The notes beneath the pieces were generated by a model that did no database searches, was not told the origin of the DNA, and was given only the letters and a program-made list of their open reading frames with translations. A stretch of 64,000 nucleotides of DNA from Saccharomonospora piscinae (GTDB lineage: Bacteria; Actinomycetota; Actinomycetes; Mycobacteriales; Pseudonocardiaceae): assembly GCF_005862235.1 (NCBI RefSeq), contig NZ_VCEK01000002.1, positions 582,534 to 646,533 of the forward strand, given 5' to 3'. A program made the position numbers and the translations under genes. This document shows positions 56,241-63,389 of the stretch, one piece after another; position 1 is the first letter of the stretch, and the number at the start of each line of letters is the position of its first letter.

Positions 56241-56618
56241 ATGCGGATCGGAGAGTTGGCAGATCGCACGGGTACTTCACGCAGACTGCTGCGCTACTAC
56301 GAGGAGCAGGGGCTGATCACGGCGCGGCGGGGCGCCAACGGCTACCGCGACTACGACGGTGACACCGTGGACCGGGTGGGACAGATCAGAGGGCTCCTCG
56401 ACGCCGGACTGCCCACCCGGATCATCCGGCGAATCCTGCCCTGCCTGGACGGGCCGACCGACCTCTACTTCCCCGACGCGACGCCGGAGATGCTCGACAC
56501 GCTGGAGCGGGAGCGCGACCGCATGACGCGCCGTATCGCCTGCCTGTCGAAGAACCGTGACGCGATCGCGGCCTATCTCGACCGCGTGCGCCCGCGCCGC
56601 GAGGGGCGAACCCCGTGA
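56241..56618 (+). CDS. MerR-family transcriptional regulator
   Basis: 125 residues. MRIGELADRTGTSRRLLRYY then EEQGLITARRGANGYRDYD is the canonical MerR winged-helix start. A dimerisation helix (~85-115) follows, and a short C-terminus lacks Cys ligands, so it is a drug- or small-molecule-type MerR rather than a metal sensor. ATG 56241 has GAGGGCGG upstream. It is divergent from the MFS gene across the operator and is the likely regulator of both. Confidence 0.93.
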   Translation: MRIGELADRTGTSRRLLRYYEEQGLITARRGANGYRDYDGDTVDRVGQIRGLLDAGLPTRIIRRILPCLDGPTDLYFPDATPEMLDTLERERDRMTRRIACLSKNRDAIAAYLDRVRPRREGRTP

Positions 56619-56652
56619 GGGCAGCCCCTGCGACGCGACCGCAGGGGTGAAC

Positions 56653-57201
56653 TCACAGCGCTCCGCCCGCCACCGGAGGCATCGCCGGGTCGTTCTCGTC
56701 GGTGACCTCTTCGCGGTAGAGGAACTGCTCGACGGCGAACACGTCACCCTTCGCCATGTCCACCACGTTGAGCAACCGGTTCATCGCGGCGATTTCCTCG
56801 ACCTGCTCCCTGAGGAACCACTGGACGAACTGCTCGCCCGTGTAGTTCTCGTCCTCCCTGGCCGCTTTCGCGATCTGCCGGAAGTCGGATTCGACCTCCT
56901 TCTCCTGCTCCAGGGCGAGCGCGACGGGCTCCCGGATGTCGGCGAAATCGTTGCGGACCTCCGGTACATCGGGAATCTCGACGTGGTGGTCGGTGTCCAG
57001 CAGGTACTGCACCAGCGCCATCGCGTGATTGCGCTCCTCCAGCGACTGCCGGTAGAAGAATTTGGCGAGTTGCGGCAGGTCCTTACCGTCGTAGAACACC
57101 GCCAGCGCGACGTACTGCTGCGAGGCGTGGAACTCGTTGCGGATCTGCGCCTGGAGCAATTCGTACAACTTCGACCGTGGATTCTTCTTCAAGGTGACCA
57201 T
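56653..57201 (-). CDS. bfrB: Ferritin (BfrB/FtnA type)
   Basis: 182 residues of a haem-free bacterial ferritin: LYELLQAQIRNEFHASQQYVALAVFYD (Glu/Tyr ferroxidase residues), FFYRQSLEERNHAMALVQYLLD (ExxH site), FRQIAKAAREDENYTGEQFVQWFLREQVEEIAAMNRLL. It oxidises and stores iron as a 24-mer. ATG 57201 is six bases after TATAGT (minus strand 57213-57208), a leaderless promoter. Tandem IdeR-like boxes lie ~100-130 bases upstream, the arrangement through which IdeR activates bfrB in mycobacteria. Confidence 0.95.
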   Translation of the reverse strand: MVTLKKNPRSKLYELLQAQIRNEFHASQQYVALAVFYDGKDLPQLAKFFYRQSLEERNHAMALVQYLLDTDHHVEIPDVPEVRNDFADIREPVALALEQEKEVESDFRQIAKAAREDENYTGEQFVQWFLREQVEEIAAMNRLLNVVDMAKGDVFAVEQFLYREEVTDENDPAMPPVAGGAL

Positions 57202-57301
57202 GCCCCCACTATAGAGGCGAGATCGGCGATTATCCACCCGAAAGCGGTGATGTCAATCCCATTCGCGCTATTCATGAGGAAAGGTTTCGCTCAATTAATA
57301 A

Positions 57302-57331
57302 AGGCTAGCCTCAATGAGAGCAGGCTTGCCT
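57302..57331 (-). promoter_or_regulatory. Tandem IdeR/DtxR-like iron boxes upstream of ferritin
   Basis: Cores AGGCTAGCCT (57302-57311, perfect palindrome) and AGGCTTGCCT (57322-57331), centre-to-centre 20 bases, in an AT-rich patch (TTAATAAAGG...CCTAATATC). They resemble the iron-box core AGGTTAGGCT/AGCCTAACCT. Location far upstream of the -10 box fits activation, not repression. Confidence 0.65.
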
Positions 57332-57337
57332 AATATC

Positions 57338-57988
57338 TCACCCGGGTGGGGCCGGGCGCCGCGCGGCAAGCAACACCTGCGGGCGCATCGACGGTTCCGC
57401 GGGCAACCGCAACTCCGCGACCACCTCAAGCCCGGCGTCGGCCAGCATCCCGGCCAACTGCTCGGGACGGTACAGGTGGGTCGTCCAGGACACCGGCAGA
57501 CCGCCGTACCCCTCGGTCCGCAGGACGTCGCCGTCCCCGACGTGCGTGCCGACCAGCGCCTGACCGCCGGGGACGAGCGCCTCGGCGAAGGTCCGCAGCA
57601 CGCCGGGCAGTGCCGCCCTCGGGAGGTTGAACAGCGACCACCAGCCGAGCACACCGCCGAGCGAGGCGGGCGCGAGAGTGAGCTCGGTCGCCGAGGCGAC
57701 GGAGAACCGCAGGCCGGGGTACTGCCGACGGGCGTGGTCGACCATGCGCGGCGACAGGTCGACGCCCGAGACCTCCAGGCCGAGCTCGGTGAGGTGCGCG
57801 GTGACGGTGCCGGGGCCGCAGCCGACGTCCAGGACCGGACCGAGCCCGCGAACGGACTCGGCGAACGCGGCGAGCACAGCCCGTAGCCACGGCGTCGCTT
57901 CCAGTCGCCCCACGGCGAGGTCCACGTAGGCGTCGGCGACCCGGTCGTAGGACTCGCGCACCGTGTCGAGGTCGGAGGGCTGCCGCAT
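57338..57988 (-). CDS. Class I SAM-dependent methyltransferase
   Basis: 216 residues: YDRVADAYVDLAVGRLEATPWLRAVLAAF, motif I PVLDVGCGPGTVTAHL, motif II GVDLSPRMVDHARRQYPGLRFSVAS, and W-S-LFNLPRAALPGVLRTFAEALVPGGQALVGTHVGD. A stand-alone small-molecule methyltransferase of the UbiE/Methyltransf_25 group. ATG 57988 is six bases after TAGAGT on the minus strand (58000-57995), so it is leaderless and independent of the arginine deiminase gene 39 bases upstream. Confidence 0.9.
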   Translation of the reverse strand: MRQPSDLDTVRESYDRVADAYVDLAVGRLEATPWLRAVLAAFAESVRGLGPVLDVGCGPGTVTAHLTELGLEVSGVDLSPRMVDHARRQYPGLRFSVASATELTLAPASLGGVLGWWSLFNLPRAALPGVLRTFAEALVPGGQALVGTHVGDGDVLRTEGYGGLPVSWTTHLYRPEQLAGMLADAGLEVVAELRLPAEPSMRPQVLLAARRPAPPG

Positions 57989-58027
57989 GGCGGCACTCTA
58001 CCGGTGCGTGACGGCACGGCCGGCGCT

Positions 58028-59278
58028 TCAACCGTTGTCGGTGGACTCCCTGATGACCGGGCACGACATGCAGCGAGGACCACCCCGCCCCGATCCGAGT
58101 TCCGACCCCGCGATGCGCACCACCTCGATGCCGGACTCCTCCAGCCGTGTGTTCGTCTCCACGTTGCGCTCGTAGCCGATGACCACACCCGGAGCGAGCG
58201 CCAGCGTGTTGTTCCCGTCGTCCCACTGTTCGCGCTCCGCCGTGACCGGGTCGAGGCCCGTGTCGATGACGTGCAGCCGGTCGATGCCCATCGCGTCGGC
58301 CGCCGCGTCCAGGAACGGGGTGGGGCCCGCCACGCGCACGCCCTTCTCGTCGTCCGGGGTGAGCGTGTAGGCGATGAGGGAGTCCTGGGCCAGCGGGTAC
58401 ATGACCACGGCGTCGGGGCCCACCATGGTGCACACGGTGTCGAGGTGCATGGTCGCGCGGTCCTGCGCGATGGGTACCGCGAGGACGGTGTGGGCGATGT
58501 CGTCGGCGAACACCGAACGCGCCAGCGATTCGGCACCGGCGGGCGTGGTGCGTTCCCCGACCCCGACCGCGAGGACACCGGGTGCGAGCAACAGCACGTC
58601 GCCGCCCTCCACCGGCGCCGAGTGCGCGCCGTACGCGCGGACCGCGCCCGTGAACCGCGGGTGGTAGGCGTACACCAGATCGAGCAGGGCGGTCTCCCGC
58701 CGCCGCGCGGGCATCGCGAGCGACGAGACGGCGACCCGGTCGCCGATCCACACCGACGAGTCGCGGGTGAACAGCAGGTTTGGCAGCGGGTCCACCGCGA
58801 AGTCGTGCGGGTGGTGCATGCGCCGTACGAGCGAGCCACCCTCCGAGGTCGGCAACTCCTCGAACGTCATCCCCGACGTGAGCACCTCAGCCAGCGCGGT
58901 GGGGTCGGAGCCCGACAGGTGCGAGCGCAGGACGTCCGCCAGCTCGGCTCCGAGCCGCCTGCCGTCCACCGCGGCGTGAACCCCGGCGGCATGCGCTCGG
59001 GGGTCCTCCAGCGCCGAGCGCAGGACGTCGGTGAGCAGCAGGACCTCGACGTCGCGTGCCCGCAACACCTCGGCGAAGGCGTCGTGCTCCTCCTGGGCCC
59101 GATCCAGCCACGGGATCGAGTCGAACAGGAGCTGGTCGTTGTTGCGGGGGGTGAGCCGCCGGAGCTCGTTGCCAGGCCGGTGCAGCAGGACGGTCCGCAG
59201 CGGTGCCACTTCGCTGTCCACACGAGGAGTGGATCGGGGGGAGTTCCGGTGGGTACGGGGGGTGGTCGTTTCGGTCAC
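58028..59278 (-). CDS. arcA: Arginine deiminase
   Basis: 416 residues. Core motifs: [40 protein letters not shown] (FTRD), [21 protein letters not shown] (EGGD), HLDTVCTMV (HLDT, His and Asp catalytic), and the active-site Cys406 in PRCMSCP near the C-terminus. It hydrolyses arginine to citrulline and ammonia. No ornithine carbamoyltransferase or carbamate kinase gene is adjacent, so this is not a complete arc operon. GTG 59278 follows TACGCT (minus strand) by seven bases (leaderless). Confidence 0.96.
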   Translation of the reverse strand: MTETTTPRTHRNSPRSTPRVDSEVAPLRTVLLHRPGNELRRLTPRNNDQLLFDSIPWLDRAQEEHDAFAEVLRARDVEVLLLTDVLRSALEDPRAHAAGVHAAVDGRRLGAELADVLRSHLSGSDPTALAEVLTSGMTFEELPTSEGGSLVRRMHHPHDFAVDPLPNLLFTRDSSVWIGDRVAVSSLAMPARRRETALLDLVYAYHPRFTGAVRAYGAHSAPVEGGDVLLLAPGVLAVGVGERTTPAGAESLARSVFADDIAHTVLAVPIAQDRATMHLDTVCTMVGPDAVVMYPLAQDSLIAYTLTPDDEKGVRVAGPTPFLDAAADAMGIDRLHVIDTGLDPVTAEREQWDDGNNTLALAPGVVIGYERNVETNTRLEESGIEVVRIAGSELGSGRGGPRCMSCPVIRESTDNG

Positions 59279-59438
59279 ACCGGCGAGCGTAATGACCGTG
59301 GTCGGCCCGGGGGAGGACGCGAAACGACGCGGCGCGGCGAGGTATGCGTTCGACCGGGGACGGCGTGCCGTCGCAACGAAGCGGATGCCGTGCGCGCGGT
59401 TCGTTGCATCCGAGCCGATGAGCTCGCGAACCCGGGCG

Positions 59439-59660
59439 TCAGGGACGGCCGCGGTGCGCCCGCTGTGCCTGCTGTGCCTGTTTCGGCGCGAGGAGATCGG
59501 TGGCCGTGGCGGGGCCCGCGAGGCGTTCCGCGTTCGGCACCGTGGTGAACACCCAGTTCTGCACCCCGCCGCCCATGATGTCGGCGTAGCGCTCGGCGGC
59601 GTCCCGGTTCGCGAACCGGATCTGCTGGTCGTTCACGCGGTGAGTGATCTTGCAAGCCAT
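59439..59660 (-). CDS. Small protein under an SOS (LexA) promoter
   Basis: 73 residues: [50 protein letters not shown] then a Gln/Ala/Arg-rich tail. No membrane segment. The first ~50 residues look like a compact beta-alpha-beta unit; I know no family. ATG 59660 has CAGGAGGGG seven bases upstream. The promoter (59701-59729) has a near-perfect LexA box between good -35 and -10 hexamers, so the gene should be induced by DNA damage. A Cys at residue 3 and the basic tail are the only features suggesting mechanism. Confidence 0.8.
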   Translation of the reverse strand: MACKITHRVNDQQIRFANRDAAERYADIMGGGVQNWVFTTVPNAERLAGPATATDLLAPKQAQQAQRAHRGRP

Positions 59661-59700
59661 GGTCCCCTCCTGACCGTGCCGTGATCGTGTCGCTGGCTTC

Positions 59701-59729
59701 ATTAGAACACGTGTTCGAATGAGTGGCAA
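59701..59729 (-). promoter_or_regulatory. SOS promoter with LexA box
   Basis: Minus strand: -35 TTGCCA (59729-59724), 17-base spacer, -10 TCTAAT (59706-59701). The spacer and -10 contain TCGAACACGTGTTCTA (59718-59703), matching the actinobacterial LexA box TCGAAC-N4-GTTCGA at all but one arm base; its core GAACACGTGTTC is a perfect palindrome. Confidence 0.85.
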
Positions 59730-59740
59730 TATCAGGGCGG

Positions 59741-60553
59741 TCAGGGCAGCCACGACACGTGCTCGCGCAGCGCCGCATAACCCACGAACGCCACCACGTC
59801 GAGCAGGGTGTGGGCCACGACGAGTGGCCACAACCGGTTCGTGCGCTGCCACACCCTGCCGTAGACCAGCCCCATCACCACGTTGCCCACGAACCCGCCG
59901 AGTCCCTGGTAGAGGTGGTACGTCCCCCGCAGCACCGACGACACGAGCAGCGAGGCGTTCTCGGACCACCCGAGCTGCCGCAGCCGGGTGAGCAGGTACC
60001 CCACCACGAGCACCTCCTCGGCGAAGGCGTTGCCGAACGCCGCCAGTGTCAACGCGACAGGCCGCCACCACGCCTCGTCCACTGTGGAGGGCTGCACGGC
60101 GAGGTTGAAGCCGAGGTGCCATGCGGTGAAGTAGAACGCGAGACCGGGAATGCCGATCCCCGCCGCCAGCGCCACCGCCCACAGCAGATCGCGGCCCGGC
60201 CGCCGCCGGTCGAGCCCGATGCGCGACAGCCGGACACCGGCCCGCCACAGCAGGTACAACCCGAGTGCGCCCCAGCCCACGAGCTGCACGACACCGAGCA
60301 GTTGTTTCAGCAGATCGATGACGCCGAGTGTCGCCCGGGTGACGTTGATGGCCACCTGTTGTTGCGCGAGCGGTTCCGGCCGCAGCATCGCGTCCAGGAG
60401 GGACAACGCACTGCGCACACCGGACAGACCCAAAGTAATGGAGAAAACAAGGACGACTTCGACGACGAGAATGCGTCGCTCACGGGGATCGGTCGTTCGC
60501 CCTGGGTAGTCGGGAACACGGGGCCGGACCCAGTCGCGCGCTCGAGTGGACAC
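59741..60553 (-). CDS. CPBP-family intramembrane glutamic protease
   Basis: 270 residues with about eight helices. The Abi/CPBP motifs are FGNAFAEEVLVVGYLLTRL (EExxxR-like motif 1), VLRGTYHLYQGLGGF (motif 2, His) and VVAHTLLDVVAFVG (motif 3, His). Family members process prenylated or membrane substrates or confer bacteriocin immunity. GTG 60553 is six bases after TAACGT (minus strand 60565-60560), leaderless. It ends just upstream of the SOS promoter but is a separate unit. Confidence 0.9.
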   Translation of the reverse strand: MSTRARDWVRPRVPDYPGRTTDPRERRILVVEVVLVFSITLGLSGVRSALSLLDAMLRPEPLAQQQVAINVTRATLGVIDLLKQLLGVVQLVGWGALGLYLLWRAGVRLSRIGLDRRRPGRDLLWAVALAAGIGIPGLAFYFTAWHLGFNLAVQPSTVDEAWWRPVALTLAAFGNAFAEEVLVVGYLLTRLRQLGWSENASLLVSSVLRGTYHLYQGLGGFVGNVVMGLVYGRVWQRTNRLWPLVVAHTLLDVVAFVGYAALREHVSWLP

Positions 60554-60703
60554 TGTGGCACGTTACATGAGAACTGGTTTTTCCAGGTCACGAACGTGGC
60601 GGACAGGTTGTTAGGACCCGGCTTCATAACTTTCCGCCGAAACGAATAGCTCGGGTACTAGGGTCTTACGGTCCGAAAAATCCCGAAGAAGGAGGCAAGC
60701 CTC

Positions 60704-62404
60704 GTGACGGCAACGTCCGATCCTGAGGCCGTCGCGCCACCTGGTACGCGACGACCGTGGTACAAGACGGTCGCGCCGCGGGTGTTCTGGCCGTCTGCGG
60801 CGATCATTCTCGCGTTCGTGCTGGCCACCGTGATCGCGCCGGACGCGATGGGCGACGCGATCAGCGCGATCCAGGAAACGGTCATCGGTACGTTCAGCTG
60901 GTACTACATGCTGATCGTGTCCGGCTTCGTGGTGTTCTCGCTGTGGGTGGGGCTCAGTCACTACGGTGACATCAAGCTCGGCCCCGACGAGGAGGAACCC
61001 GAGTTCGCCCTCAAGTCGTGGTTCGCGATGCTGTTCGCGGCGGGTATGGGCATCGGCCTGGTGTTCTGGGGCGTGGCCGAGCCGCTGAACCACTTCGCCG
61101 GCATCCCCAACCGCGCCACCGGCATCGGCGACGACGAGGCCGGGGCGCAGGACGCGCTCGTGCAGACGTTCCTGCACTGGGGACTGCACCCGTGGGCCAT
61201 CTACGTGGTCGTTGGTCTCGCCATCGCGTACGCCATCCACCGCAAGAACCGCCCGGTGTCCATCCGGTACGCGCTGGAGAAGCTCATCGGCAAGCGCGTA
61301 CACGGCTGGCTCGGTGACGTCATCGACGTCGCCGCCATCGTGGGCACGCTGTTCGGTGTGGCGACGTCGCTCGGTCTGGGTGTCATCCAGATCGGTGCGG
61401 GCCTGAACTTCCTCGACGTGGTCTCCGAGCCGAGCAACCTGACCTACGTGGTGCTCATCGGCGCGATCACGCTGATGGCCATCGTCTCGGTGGTCACCGG
61501 GGTGAAGAAGGGCATCAAGTACCTGTCCAACTTCAACATGGTGCTCGCCGCCGTGCTGCTGGTGTCGGTGCTGGTCCTCGGCCCGACGCTGTTCATCTTC
61601 AAGGATCTCGTCCAGTCGATCGGTGACTATCTGCAGAACATCCTGCAGATGAGCTTCAACACCACGGCCTACGAGGGCGAGGACGGCAACGCCTGGCAGG
61701 GCTGGTGGACGGCGTTCTATTGGGGCTGGTGGATCTCGTGGGCACCCTTCGTCGGTGTCTTCATCGCGCGCATCTCGCGGGGTCGCACGGTGCGCGAGTT
61801 CGTCGCGGGTGTCCTGCTGGTGCCCACGGCGGTCACGATGTTGTGGTTCACGGTCTTCGGCGGCACCGCCCTGTACCGGGAGCTGTTCGGCCAGGGCGGC
61901 CTGGTTGGCACCGACGAGGACGGTGCGAGCACGGTGGACACCGAGGCATCGCTGTTCAACGTGCTGGAGGCGCTGCCGGGTGGCACCCTGCTCGCGATCG
62001 GCGCGGTGGTCCTCATCGTGCTGTTCTTCGTCACCTCGTCGGACTCCGGCTCGCTGGTGGTCGACATGCTGGCCTCGGGCGGCGACCCGAACCCGCCGGT
62101 GTGGAGCCGGGTGTTCTGGGGTCTCGCGGAGGGTGGCGTGGCCATCGCGCTGCTGCTCGCCGGTGGCCTGAGCGTGCTGCAGACCGTGGCGATCCTCATC
62201 GCGCTCCCGTTCAGCATCGTGATGATCGGGATGTGCGTGTCGATCTGGCGCGACTTCCGGGGTGAGCGCAACTCGATGCTGCGAATCCAGCGGAGGATGC
62301 AACGGCAGGAGCTCACCGAGCACGTCACCAACAGCCTGATCGACGAGGGGCTCGTGGAGCCCAGCGACGACGGTCAGGCGGAAGCGGCCAAGACCAAGTC
62401 CTGA
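60704..62404 (+). CDS. Second BCCT-family transporter
   Basis: 566 residues, 12 helices. GWWISWAPFVGVFIARISRGRTVREF is the BCCT signature (residues ~342-367), AGMGIGLVFWGVAEPLNHF the TM4 glycine stretch and FLHWGLHPWAIYVVVGLAIAY the substrate-site helix with Trp residues. The C-terminus is charged (RIQRRMQRQELTEHVTNSLIDEGLVEPSDDGQ). Closer in look to BetP/OpuD than the copy at 15048. GTG 60704 follows GAAGGAGG. A 16-bp terminator hairpin follows. Confidence 0.93.
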   Translation: MTATSDPEAVAPPGTRRPWYKTVAPRVFWPSAAIILAFVLATVIAPDAMGDAISAIQETVIGTFSWYYMLIVSGFVVFSLWVGLSHYGDIKLGPDEEEPEFALKSWFAMLFAAGMGIGLVFWGVAEPLNHFAGIPNRATGIGDDEAGAQDALVQTFLHWGLHPWAIYVVVGLAIAYAIHRKNRPVSIRYALEKLIGKRVHGWLGDVIDVAAIVGTLFGVATSLGLGVIQIGAGLNFLDVVSEPSNLTYVVLIGAITLMAIVSVVTGVKKGIKYLSNFNMVLAAVLLVSVLVLGPTLFIFKDLVQSIGDYLQNILQMSFNTTAYEGEDGNAWQGWWTAFYWGWWISWAPFVGVFIARISRGRTVREFVAGVLLVPTAVTMLWFTVFGGTALYRELFGQGGLVGTDEDGASTVDTEASLFNVLEALPGGTLLAIGAVVLIVLFFVTSSDSGSLVVDMLASGGDPNPPVWSRVFWGLAEGGVAIALLLAGGLSVLQTVAILIALPFSIVMIGMCVSIWRDFRGERNSMLRIQRRMQRQELTEHVTNSLIDEGLVEPSDDGQAEAAKTKS

Positions 62405-62420
62405 CCCTTCCATGACACGG

Positions 62421-62457
62421 ACTGCGGCGCCCCGGCATCCAGCCGGGGCGCCGCAGT
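62421..62457. terminator. Bidirectional terminator with 16-bp stem
   Basis: ACTGCGGCGCCCCGGC (62421-62436) and GCCGGGGCGCCGCAGT (62442-62457), loop ATCCA. It lies between convergent genes, 16 bases after the BCCT stop and 5 bases after the opposing gene's stop. Confidence 0.85.
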
Positions 62458-62462
62458 CGTGT

Positions 62463-63257
62463 TCAGGGCCGTTCGCGGCGGTTCAGGAACGGGCAGCCGA
62501 CGAGCTTGCGCAGCTCCACGGCGAGTTCCGGCGGGTGTTCCACGGGGCGCGAGAACGCGAGGCGCACGTCGTGGTCGTCCTCGTCGGTCTCGACGCGCAG
62601 CCGAATGCCGTGCCGGTCGACGCCGAGCGGGCGCAGCCTGCCCTCCTGGAGTTCCGGTGGCAGCCGCCGGGTGAGCCCGCCGAGGACGTCGGTGTGGTCG
62701 TGTTCGAGATGCCGCAGCCAGCGTGCCTCGTAGCCCAGGAAGGGGTCGGCGACGGCCGCGTCGAAGGTGACGGTCGACAGCGAGTGGGTTCCCTCGCTGT
62801 CGGCGAGGACCACCGATGCGGGGGTGAACCGCAGCAACGAGAGGCCGTGCCCGACGTCGAGCAGGCGGGGATCGGGTTCCTCCGCTGCCTCTGCCAGCGT
62901 GACGGCACGCGCGCGTGCCGCCTGGTCGTCGAGGCCGCGCAGCCATCCGGTGAGCCACAGCAACCCCCGCACGGGCTGCCGGAGGGCGACGGGCGCCTGG
63001 TCGGTGATCTCCAGTGTCACGGCCAGCTCGGCCGCCGCGTCACCGTGGATTCCCGCCGCGAGCGGGTCGTCCGTGGGCAGCACGATGCTGAGGTCGTCAC
63101 CGGCGTGCAGGTGCCAGCACACCGGGGCGGTGCGGTCGGCGTGCGCCTCGTGGCCGAGCGCGGGCAGCAGGCTCGTGGGGCCGCCGCGCACCGCGATGGT
63201 CTTGGCTCGCTCGGCGGGCCGGGGCGTCGGGGGCCGGTGGGGGACGGGTTCGCTCAC
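62463..63257 (-). CDS. DUF2470-domain protein, predicted iron-regulated
   Basis: 264 residues. An N-terminal split-barrel-like part (RTAPVCWHLHAGDDLSIVLPTDDPLAAGI) and a C-terminal DUF2470 module (DRHGIRLRVETDEDDHDVRLAFSRPVEHPPELAVELRKLVGCPF). DUF2470 is found in HugZ-type haem-utilisation proteins; here the haem-oxygenase-like role is inference. GTG 63257 has AGGAGG (63269-63264) upstream. An IdeR box at 63271-63289 lies right against the ribosome site, so iron repression is very likely. Confidence 0.82.
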   Translation of the reverse strand: MSEPVPHRPPTPRPAERAKTIAVRGGPTSLLPALGHEAHADRTAPVCWHLHAGDDLSIVLPTDDPLAAGIHGDAAAELAVTLEITDQAPVALRQPVRGLLWLTGWLRGLDDQAARARAVTLAEAAEEPDPRLLDVGHGLSLLRFTPASVVLADSEGTHSLSTVTFDAAVADPFLGYEARWLRHLEHDHTDVLGGLTRRLPPELQEGRLRPLGVDRHGIRLRVETDEDDHDVRLAFSRPVEHPPELAVELRKLVGCPFLNRRERP

Positions 63258-63270
63258 GGCTCACCTCCTC

Positions 63271-63289
63271 TTAGGTAAGCCTAACCTTT
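63271..63289 (-). promoter_or_regulatory. IdeR/DtxR iron box
   Basis: TTAGGTAAGCCTAACCTTT matches the iron-box consensus TTAGGTTAGGCTAACCTAA at 15 of 19 positions by eye. It sits 13 bases upstream of GTG 63257, at the expected transcription start, where a bound repressor would block initiation. Confidence 0.8.
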
Positions 63290-63389
63290 AGATCTTGGCG
63301 GGGGAACGTGGTGTGGCGCACGCGCCAGTGCTGGCGTCCGAATGGCGGACAGTTTTGTCCGCATTCCGTTCGCTACTAGCGTGGGGGAC

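Noticed and set aside
58028-59278. Complete arginine deiminase (arc) operon
   Set aside because: Only arcA is present; neighbours are a methyltransferase and the SOS small protein, each with its own promoter.
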